Assembly (NCBI GenBank): GCA_035540955.1
Contig: DATLFP010000175.1
Coordinates: 1-47,721 of the forward strand
From: DATLFP01 sp035540955
Lineage (GTDB): Bacteria > Actinomycetota > Acidimicrobiia > Acidimicrobiales > CADCSY01
Length of the DNA: 47,721 bases
Direction of reading: 5' to 3'
The notes below the pieces were generated by a model. That model was not told where the DNA came from and did not search any database. It was given only the letters and a program-made list of their open reading frames with translations. Made by a program: the position numbers and the translations under genes. Below, in pieces: positions 1 to 6,519 of this stretch. How positions within the stretch are numbered: the stretch's first letter is position 1; the number at the start of each line of letters is the position of its first letter.

Positions 1-95
1 TCCGGCGGTTGCGTGTGGAAGCGCCGTCGCTCAACGGATAAAAGGTACCCCGGGGATAACAGGCTCATCTTCCCCAAGAGTCCATATCGACGGGA

Positions 96-178
<83 letters not shown>

Positions 179-201
179 TACGCGAGCTGGGTTTAGAACG
201 T

Positions 202-897
202 AGAATCACTGCGTCCCTACGGAGTAATCTGTAGGTGCTCTCCGGCTCAAATCGGTGGAACCCTCCACCCTCAGACCGAATGGGGTAAGGGCAATACCGA
301 GGGTAAGGCCATTGCAATGAATGACGTCCAAGCTGCGTATGTTGCAGGATTTCTCGACGGGGATGGAAGCATCCACTTCCAACTCGTCCGGCAGAAGGAA
401 TACCGACACGGTTTCTACATCCGGTCGTCGGTCTCGATGACACAGTGCACGGCCGAACGTGCGGGGCTGGAGTATCTCCAGCGCCTCGTGGGCGGTGGGT
501 ACGTCAGGGATCGTGGGACTGGCATGAGCGACCTCGTCATCACGAGTCGGCCGATCATCGGACGACTTCTGATGGAGGTGGCACCGTACGTCGTGTTCAA
601 GAAGCCCCAGGTCACGCGAGCGCTCGAGCTGCTTCGGCAGCTCCGGCCGCGCGTCGAACCCGAGGAGTTCCTGCGGCTTGCGCACGAGGTGGATGCATTT
701 GCAACCCTAAACCATTCGAAATCGAAGCGAGTATTCGCCGCAGATGTTGAGCGACATCTGCGTGGCAAGGGCGCACTGGCCCCCGTAACGACTTCCTCGG
801 AAGCTACAACGAGGAGAGGGAGAAATCCCTAATACGCCGGCCCCTGGAAACAGGGTGAAGGTATAGTCTATGCCCGCCGAAATGCGGGAATTTCATG
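202..897 (+). mobile_element. Group I intron at 23S position 2593 carrying a homing endonuclease
   Basis: The intron begins after exon U (201) and ends at G897, the expected U...omega-G borders of group I introns. P1 is visible: exon acgt 198-201 pairs with guide gcgt 211-214 and leaves the diagnostic U.G wobble at the splice site. P2 is cctac 216-220 with gtagg 231-235. P-like (about 249-262) and Q-like (about 292-306) segments follow. P7 can form between ctaatac 829-835 (one bulged base) and gtatag 861-866. P8 is ccctg/caggg with a gaaa loop (842-855) and P9 is cccgc/gcggg (873-888). P10 may use tcac 206-209 with exon gtga 899-902. Boundaries are firm; individual helices are my own pairing. 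Confidence 0.92.
317..832 (+). CDS. LAGLIDADG homing endonuclease, I-CreI-like, intron-encoded
   Basis: This 171-residue protein has a single LAGLIDADG motif (YVAGFLDGDGSI, residues 8-19, metal-binding Asp14). One motif implies a homodimer, like I-CreI (163 residues). From memory it also shares with I-CreI the block GYVRDRG near the middle, a lysine-containing loop (FKKPQ) and a C-terminal VD...LN.SK segment, so close family membership is likely. It should cut intron-less 23S alleles at the exon junction and promote intron homing. The ATG at 317 is used; the stop TAA (830-832) lies inside the 5' strand of P7, so the coding region overlaps the ribozyme core. Whether the enzyme is active cannot be told from sequence. 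Confidence 0.9.
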   Translation: MNDVQAAYVAGFLDGDGSIHFQLVRQKEYRHGFYIRSSVSMTQCTAERAGLEYLQRLVGGGYVRDRGTGMSDLVITSRPIIGRLLMEVAPYVVFKKPQVTRALELLRQLRPRVEPEEFLRLAHEVDAFATLNHSKSKRVFAADVERHLRGKGALAPVTTSSEATTRRGRNP

Positions 898-1298
898 CGT
901 GAGACAGTTCGGTCCCTATCCGCCGCAGCCGTAGGAGATTTGAGGAAGGCTGTCCCTAGTACGAGAGGACCGGGACGGACGCAGCTCTGGTGTGCCAGTT
1001 GTCCTGCCAAGGGCACGGCTGGTTTGCCACCTGCGGAAGGGATAAGCGCTGAAAGCATCTAAGTGCGAAGCCCGTTCCAAGATGAGATCTCCCACTGGGT
1101 CAACCAGGTAAGGCCCGTGGCCAGATGACCACGTTGATAGGCCGGAGGTGTACGCACAGCAATGTGTTCAGCCGACCGGTACTAATCGGCCGAGGGCTTG
1201 GATTCAGCTCTGAGAAATGCTTGTGCTCGCTATCGAACGCTCAAGGCGCGCTGCCTCGCCCCATCCGGGGGCTTGGCGCGTGACAACCAGCAACGATT

Positions 1299-1414
1299 TC
1301 CGGTGGCCATGGCGGCGGGGATACACCCGTTCCCATCCCGAACACGGCAGTTAAGCCCGCCTGCGCCGATGGTACTTGGGGGGAGACCCCCTGGGAGAGT
1401 AGGTCGCCGCCGGA
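1299..1414 (+). rRNA. rrf: 5S ribosomal RNA
   Basis: The gene is recognisable by cccatcccgaacacggcagt in its first half and by the closing helix: tccggtggc at 1299-1307 pairs with gccgccgga at 1406-1414 (one G.U). It lies about 95 bases after the 23S end, as expected for an rrn operon. Confidence 0.95.
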
Positions 1415-1424
1415 ATAATCCGCA

Positions 1425-1460
1425 GAAGGGCCCCGCGAAGGCGGGGCCCTTCGTCGTTTT
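1425..1460 (+). terminator. Intrinsic terminator of the rrn operon
   Basis: A perfect 12-bp stem, gaagggccccgc (1425-1436) with gcggggcccttc (1441-1452), has a four-base loop and is followed by tcgtcgtttt. It sits 10 bases after 5S rRNA. Confidence 0.92.
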
Positions 1461-1478
1461 GCGCGGCGGTGGCGCCGG

Positions 1479-1484
1479 TAGGGT
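1479..1484 (+). promoter_or_regulatory. Putative -10 box (TAGGGT) for a leaderless mRNA
   Basis: TAGGGT ends six bases before the ATG at 1491. It fits the actinobacterial TANNNT -10 consensus and would place the transcription start on or next to the start codon. No clear Shine-Dalgarno sequence is present. Confidence 0.5.
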
Positions 1485-1490
1485 GCGCCC

Positions 1491-2723
1491 ATGCCCCCGC
1501 GCCAGCCCCCCCGCCGTGGTGGGGCCGGCGGGAAGGGCCGTCCGGGCCCCGCCGGCGGTCGCCGGGCCGACCCCAAGCCCGGGGCTCGTCAGGGCCCGAA
1601 GCCCGGCGCCAAGCCGAGTGCGCGGCCGGGACGCCCGGCGCGGGCCGGTGAGCGCCGGGACGGGCCGCCGGGGGCCCGCCGGGGCGAGGGCACGGGCGCG
1701 CCGAAGAAGCCGGGAGCCCGGAGCGGGCCGCCCCGCCCCGAGCGGCGCACCGAGCGCTCGGCCCGGGGTCGTCCGAGCGAGGTCGAGGGCTCGAACCGGC
1801 CCAAGCGGGCGCCGGCCGGCAAGGCGGACAACCCCCGCACCAAGTCGTGGGGATCGGTGGCGAAGCGGGGCGTCGGCAAGCTGAAGCCGTCGCCGGCCGG
1901 GAGCGCGTCGGCGGCGTGGCGGGAGGCGGCCAAGGAGAGCGACGCCCGGGAGCGCGGCCGCATGGGCGGTCGCCGACCCGACTGGCAACCCGACGAGTGG
2001 ATCGACGCCGGACCGGTGCGCGACGAGGCCCGGGACGCGGTCGGTCGCGGCCGCGCCCCCGAACCGGCCCCGGCCCGACGGGAGCGGGCGCGGCGAGGCC
2101 TCCCCGACGACGTGCGGGGCGAGGTCGCCCGGGAGGCGGGCCCGGCCTGGGCCGGCCGGGTGCAGGACCGGCTCCAGGAGGCGGCCAAGGCCTACGAGCG
2201 CGAGCGCTACCGCGACGCCCTCAAGCTGCTCAAGCCGCTGAGCGAGCGGGCGCCCGGGAGCGCCGCCATACGAGAGCTGCTGGGCCTGACGCTCTACCGC
2301 ATGGGACGGTGGCGGGCGGCGGTGAAGGAGCTCGAGGTCGCCGAGCTGCTCTCGGGGTCGGTCGACCACCACCCCGTGATCGCCGATGCGCAGCGCGCCC
2401 TCGGCCGCCACGCCGAGGTCGCCCGGTTGTGGGACGAGCTGCGCCGCGGCGGCGCCGGTGTGGAGGTGCTCGTGGAAGGACGGATCGTCCTCGCGGGCTC
2501 CCTCGCCGACCAAGGGAAGGTGCGGGAGGCGGTGACCGTGCTCGAGCAGGGTCCGGTCAACGTGCGCAAGCCCAAGGACCACCACCTGCGGCTCTGGTAC
2601 GCGCTCGCCGCCATGTACGAGCGGGCGGGTGAGGTGCCGCGCGCCCGGCAGCTCTTCGGCCGGGTGCTCGACGCCGATCCCGACTTCGCCGACGTGGCCG
2701 ACCGGTACGACGCGCTGTCGTAG
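1491..2723 (+). CDS. TPR-repeat protein with long basic disordered N-terminus
   Basis: This 410-residue protein has two parts. Residues 1 to about 220 are low complexity, dominated by Pro, Gly, Arg, Lys and Ala, strongly basic and probably disordered. From about residue 228 the sequence is helical and repetitive, with TPR-like units such as AAKAYERERYRDALKLLK and the following LGLTLYRMGRWRAAVKELE. TPR domains mediate protein-protein contacts; the partner is unknown. It lies between the rrn terminator and the ABC exporter, and the basic tail could bind RNA or ribosomal components, but that is only a guess. The 49-base gap to the next gene contains that gene's own -10-like box, so the two may be transcribed separately. 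Confidence 0.8.
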   Translation: MPPRQPPRRGGAGGKGRPGPAGGRRADPKPGARQGPKPGAKPSARPGRPARAGERRDGPPGARRGEGTGAPKKPGARSGPPRPERRTERSARGRPSEVEGSNRPKRAPAGKADNPRTKSWGSVAKRGVGKLKPSPAGSASAAWREAAKESDARERGRMGGRRPDWQPDEWIDAGPVRDEARDAVGRGRAPEPAPARRERARRGLPDDVRGEVAREAGPAWAGRVQDRLQEAAKAYERERYRDALKLLKPLSERAPGSAAIRELLGLTLYRMGRWRAAVKELEVAELLSGSVDHHPVIADAQRALGRHAEVARLWDELRRGGAGVEVLVEGRIVLAGSLADQGKVREAVTVLEQGPVNVRKPKDHHLRLWYALAAMYERAGEVPRARQLFGRVLDADPDFADVADRYDALS

Positions 2724-2759
2724 CGCCGAACGCGCCGCCCGACCTGACGTCACCCCCAA

Positions 2760-2765
2760 TAGCGT
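2760..2765 (+). promoter_or_regulatory. Putative -10 box (TAGCGT) before the ABC exporter
   Basis: TAGCGT ends seven bases before GTG 2773, the same leaderless arrangement as elsewhere in the window. It supports choosing GTG 2773 over the upstream open frame, which overlaps the TPR gene. A palindromic TGACGTCA lies just upstream (2744-2751). Confidence 0.45.
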
Positions 2766-2772
2766 CGGGACG

Positions 2773-5700
2773 GTGGAGGGGGGATGGATCCGGCGGCTGT
2801 GGCCGTACCTGACCCGTCATCGCCGCGACCTCTTCCTCGTCTTCGGCGCGGCCCTGGTGGGGATGGGCGTCACGTCGGTGCTGCCGCTCCTCAACCGGAC
2901 CGTGGTCGACGACGCCATCGTGCCCGCCGTGCAGGGGCGGCCGGCGGCCGACGTGGTGCCGCTCCTCCTGCTCATGCTGGTGCTGGGCGTGGTGCGCTTC
3001 GGTCTCTCGTTCGTGCGCCGGTTCGGGGCCGGGCGCCTCGGGATCGACGTCGAGTACGACCTCCGGAACGACATCTACGACCACCTGCACCGGCTCGACT
3101 TCGCCCGCCACGACGAGATGCAGAGCGGGCAGCTCGTCTCCCGGGCGAACACCGACGTCCGGGTCCTGCAGAGCCTCCTCGGCTTCCTCCCGTTCGTCAG
3201 CGGGAGCGTCTTCCTCTTCGGCCTCTCCCTGGTGTTCATGCTGCGGCTCTCGCCGTTGCTCACCCTCGTGGCGTTGGTGACGGTGCCGGTGCTGCTCCTG
3301 ATGGCGGTCCGGCTGCGCACCGTCGTGTACCCGTCGAGCTGGGACGCCCAGCAGAAGGCGGCCGAGGTGGCGACGATCGTCGAGGAGGCGACGAGCGGTG
3401 TTCGAGTGGTGAAGGCCTTCGGGCAGGAGCGCCGCCACCTGGGGTTGCTGCGGGCGGCCGCCATCCGGCTCTACGGCGCCCGCATGCGCAACGCCCGCAT
3501 CTCGGCCAGCCGGCAGGCGACGATGTCGGCGGTGCCGAGCCTGGCCCAGGTGGTGATCCTGGCCCTCGGCGGCTGGCTCGCGCTGCACGGCCGCATCACG
3601 CTCGGGACCTTTCTCGCCTTCCAGACCTACCTCGTGATGCTCGTCCAGCCCGTGCGGATGCTGGCGGGGATGCTCGTCATGTCGCAGACGGCGCGGGCGG
3701 CCGCCGAGCGCATCTTCGAGCTGCTCGACGCCACGCCCGTCGTGCAGGAGCGGCCCGATGCCCGCGCCATCGGGCGGGTGGCCGGCGAGGTGACCTTCGA
3801 CAGCGTCAGCTTCGGCTACCTGCGCTCCGAACCCGTCCTCGAAGGCTTCACGCTCCGGGTGGCCCCGGGCGAGACCGTCGCGCTGGTGGGCGCGTCGGGG
3901 TCGGGCAAGTCGACGGTCTCCCTGCTCCTGCCGCGCTTCTACGACGTCCACGACGGCGCCATCGCCATCGACGACGTCGACATCCGCGACCTCACCCTCG
4001 CCTCGCTGCGGGCGCAGCTCGGGGTCGTCTTCGAGGAGACGTTCCTCTTCTCCGACAGCGTGCGGGCCAACATCACCTATGGCGTGCCCGACGCCACCGA
4101 CGAGGACGTCGAGCGGGCGGCCCGTTGGGCGCAGGCCCACGACTTCATCGCCGCCCTGCCGCACGGCTACGACAGCGTGGTCGGCGAGCGAGGCCTGACC
4201 CTCTCGGGCGGCCAGCGTCAGCGGATCGCGCTGGCCCGGGCACTGCTCACCGATCCCGCCGTGCTGCTCCTCGACGACGCCACCTCCTCGATCGACGTCC
4301 GGCTCGAGGAGGAGATCCACGACGTCCTGCGGGAGGTGATGAAGGGGCGCACGACGATCCTCGTGGCCCACCGCCGGTCGACGCTCAACCTCGCGGATCG
4401 CATCGTCGTGCTCGACCGCGGTCGGGTGCTCGACAGCGGGAGCCACGAGGAGCTCATCGAGCGCTGCACGCTCTACCGCGAGCTGCTCGCCGGCCCCGAC
4501 GACGACCTCGACACCATCGTCGAGGAGGACGAGGCGTCGACTTCGGCGTGGGACCGGGTCGACGACGTGGCGGTGCTGGCGGCGAAGCGCCAGCGGTACG
4601 CCCAGCTGCGCCAGGGGATGGGGGCCGGCGGCGCCGGGGGCGGCATGGGCTTCGGCGGCGCCCGCCTCAACGAGCCGCCGACACCCGAGCTCCTGGCCAA
4701 GATCGAGGCGCTCCCGCCGGTTCGCGACGAGCCGGGATGGGACGTCGACGAGGAGACGATCGATGCGCCCGCCGAGCTGTCGCTGCGCCGGCTCCTGCGC
4801 CGCCATCGGCGGCTGCTCGTCGCGGGCGCGCTGCTCGTGGGCGCCAACGCCGCGGCCGGTCTGACGGGGCCGTATCTGATCCGCCTGGGGATCGAGCGGG
4901 GCGTCGAGGTCGGTGACGAGGGGTGGTTGTGGATCGCCTGCGGCCTGTTCGTCGCCAGCGTCGCCGCGGCGCGAGCGCTCACGTGGTCGGCGGCGATCGT
5001 CACCAGCCGGTTGGGCCAGGACCTCCTGCTCCGGTTGCGCCTCCGGGTGTTCTCCCACCTCCAGCGCCTCGGGCTCGACTTCTACGACCGCGAGATGACC
5101 GGCCGGGTCATGACCCGGATGACCTCCGACATCGAGGCGCTGAACTCGCTGCTGCAGACGGGCTTCATCGACGCGCTCGTGCAGGTCGTCACCTTCGTCG
5201 GTGCCCTCGCCATCCTCACGAGCATGAGCGTCCAGCTCACGCTGGTCGTGGCGCTGATCGCCCCGCCGCTCGTGGTGGCCACCCTCGTGTTCCGGCGCCG
5301 GAGCGAGGCCGCGTACGGGCGGGTCCGCGATCGGATCGCGGCGGTGAACGCCACCTTCCAGGAAGGGGTGTCGGGCGTTCGGGTGACGCAGGCGTTCGTG
5401 CGTGAAGGCCGGAACATGGCCGACTTCCGGTCCGTCGCCGGCGAGCACCGGGCGGCCCGCATCGAGTCGTCGATCGTGAGCTCGACCTACTTCCCGTTCG
5501 TCGAGATGCTGTCGAACGTGGCGACCGTCCTCGTCCTGTGGGTGGGACTCGACCTGGCTCGGGAGGGCCGCATCGGCGTCGGCGAGCTGATCGCCTTCGT
5601 GCTCTACCTCACGGTGGTGTTCGCGCCGATCCAGCAGCTGTCCCAGGTGTTCGACAGCTACCAGCAGGGCGAGGTCGCCATGAAGCGACTGCAGGACCTG

Positions 5701-6519
5701 CTGGCGACGCCGGTCTCGGTGCCGAACCGGCCGGGGGCGGACCGCCCCGCTCGTCTGCACGGCGAGATCCGCTTCGAGCACGTCACGTTCCGCTACGCGG
5801 GCGCCGAGGCCCCGGCGCTGGTGGACATCGATCTCACGATCGCCGCCGGCGAGACCGTGGCGTTCGTGGGGGAGACCGGGGCGGGGAAGTCCACGATGGT
5901 GAAGCTGGCGGCCCGCCTCTACGACCCGACCGAGGGCCGCGTGCTCGTCGATGGCACACCGCTGCCCGACCTCGATCTGGAGGCGTTCCGCTCGCAGCTC
6001 GGGTTCGTGCCGCAGGAAGCCTTCCTCTTCACCGGCACGGTCCGCGACAACATCGCCTTCGGCCGGCCCGAGGCGAGCGACGCCGAGGTCGAGGCGGCGG
6101 CGCGGGCGGTGGGCGCGCACGAGTTCGTGAGCCGACTGCCCTACGGCTACCACCAGCCGGTCATCGAGCGGGGCCGGTCGCTCGCGTCCGGCCAGCGTCA
6201 GCTCATCGCGCTCGCCCGGGCCCAGCTCGTCGACCCGGCCATCCTCATCCTCGACGAGGCGACGGCCAACCTCGACCTCGGCACCGAGGCGCGGGTCGTA
6301 CGGGCCATGGGGGTGGTCAGCGAGGGGCGGACGACCCTGCTCATCGCCCACCGCCTCCAATCGGCGGCGCGCGCCGACCGCATCGTCGTGCTCGACGGCG
6401 GTCGCGTGGTCGAGGTCGGTCCGCCCGAGGAGCTCCTGGCGGCGGGCGGCCGCTACGCCGCGCTGTGGTCGACCTACGTGGGGGCGGGGCCCGACGAGGC
6501 GGCGGCGGTTCCGAGGTAG
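2773..6519 (+). CDS. Fused double ABC exporter (TMD-NBD-TMD-NBD)
   Basis: This 1248-residue protein holds two complete ABC-exporter halves in one chain. Half 1 has six predicted membrane helices, Walker A GASGSGKST (about 373), signature LSGGQ (about 477) and Walker B LLLLDDATSS (about 500). A Gly-rich linker near 620 (AGGAGGGMGFGG) leads to half 2, with GETGAGKST (about 1033), a degenerate signature LASGQ (about 1137) and LILDEATANLD. The Asp in place of the catalytic Glu in NBD1 and the degenerate signature in NBD2 belong to the same composite ATP site, so one site is probably weak, as in heterodimeric exporters such as TM287/288. The substrate is unknown; lipid or drug export is typical. 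The 3' end overlaps the minus-strand transporter gene by 46 bases. Confidence 0.93.
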   Translation: MEGGWIRRLWPYLTRHRRDLFLVFGAALVGMGVTSVLPLLNRTVVDDAIVPAVQGRPAADVVPLLLLMLVLGVVRFGLSFVRRFGAGRLGIDVEYDLRNDIYDHLHRLDFARHDEMQSGQLVSRANTDVRVLQSLLGFLPFVSGSVFLFGLSLVFMLRLSPLLTLVALVTVPVLLLMAVRLRTVVYPSSWDAQQKAAEVATIVEEATSGVRVVKAFGQERRHLGLLRAAAIRLYGARMRNARISASRQATMSAVPSLAQVVILALGGWLALHGRITLGTFLAFQTYLVMLVQPVRMLAGMLVMSQTARAAAERIFELLDATPVVQERPDARAIGRVAGEVTFDSVSFGYLRSEPVLEGFTLRVAPGETVALVGASGSGKSTVSLLLPRFYDVHDGAIAIDDVDIRDLTLASLRAQLGVVFEETFLFSDSVRANITYGVPDATDEDVERAARWAQAHDFIAALPHGYDSVVGERGLTLSGGQRQRIALARALLTDPAVLLLDDATSSIDVRLEEEIHDVLREVMKGRTTILVAHRRSTLNLADRIVVLDRGRVLDSGSHEELIERCTLYRELLAGPDDDLDTIVEEDEASTSAWDRVDDVAVLAAKRQRYAQLRQGMGAGGAGGGMGFGGARLNEPPTPELLAKIEALPPVRDEPGWDVDEETIDAPAELSLRRLLRRHRRLLVAGALLVGANAAAGLTGPYLIRLGIERGVEVGDEGWLWIACGLFVASVAAARALTWSAAIVTSRLGQDLLLRLRLRVFSHLQRLGLDFYDREMTGRVMTRMTSDIEALNSLLQTGFIDALVQVVTFVGALAILTSMSVQLTLVVALIAPPLVVATLVFRRRSEAAYGRVRDRIAAVNATFQEGVSGVRVTQAFVREGRNMADFRSVAGEHRAARIESSIVSSTYFPFVEMLSNVATVLVLWVGLDLAREGRIGVGELIAFVLYLTVVFAPIQQLSQVFDSYQQGEVAMKRLQDLLATPVSVPNRPGADRPARLHGEIRFEHVTFRYAGAEAPALVDIDLTIAAGETVAFVGETGAGKSTMVKLAARLYDPTEGRVLVDGTPLPDLDLEAFRSQLGFVPQEAFLFTGTVRDNIAFGRPEASDAEVEAAARAVGAHEFVSRLPYGYHQPVIERGRSLASGQRQLIALARAQLVDPAILILDEATANLDLGTEARVVRAMGVVSEGRTTLLIAHRLQSAARADRIVVLDGGRVVEVGPPEELLAAGGRYAALWSTYVGAGPDEAAAVPR

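Noticed and set aside
206..685. Minus-strand open frame inside the intron
   Set aside because: It is antisense to the clear LAGLIDADG gene, crosses intron core helices and shows no family motif.
1203..1298. tRNA in the 23S-5S spacer
   Set aside because: No cloverleaf or T-loop sequence (ggttcga..c) is visible in the 96-base spacer.
2557..6360. A long minus-strand open frame (over 1200 codons) opposite the ABC exporter
   Set aside because: Its translation is His/Asp/Arg/Glu-rich with no domain, typical of the antisense of high-GC coding DNA; the plus strand has complete ABC motifs.
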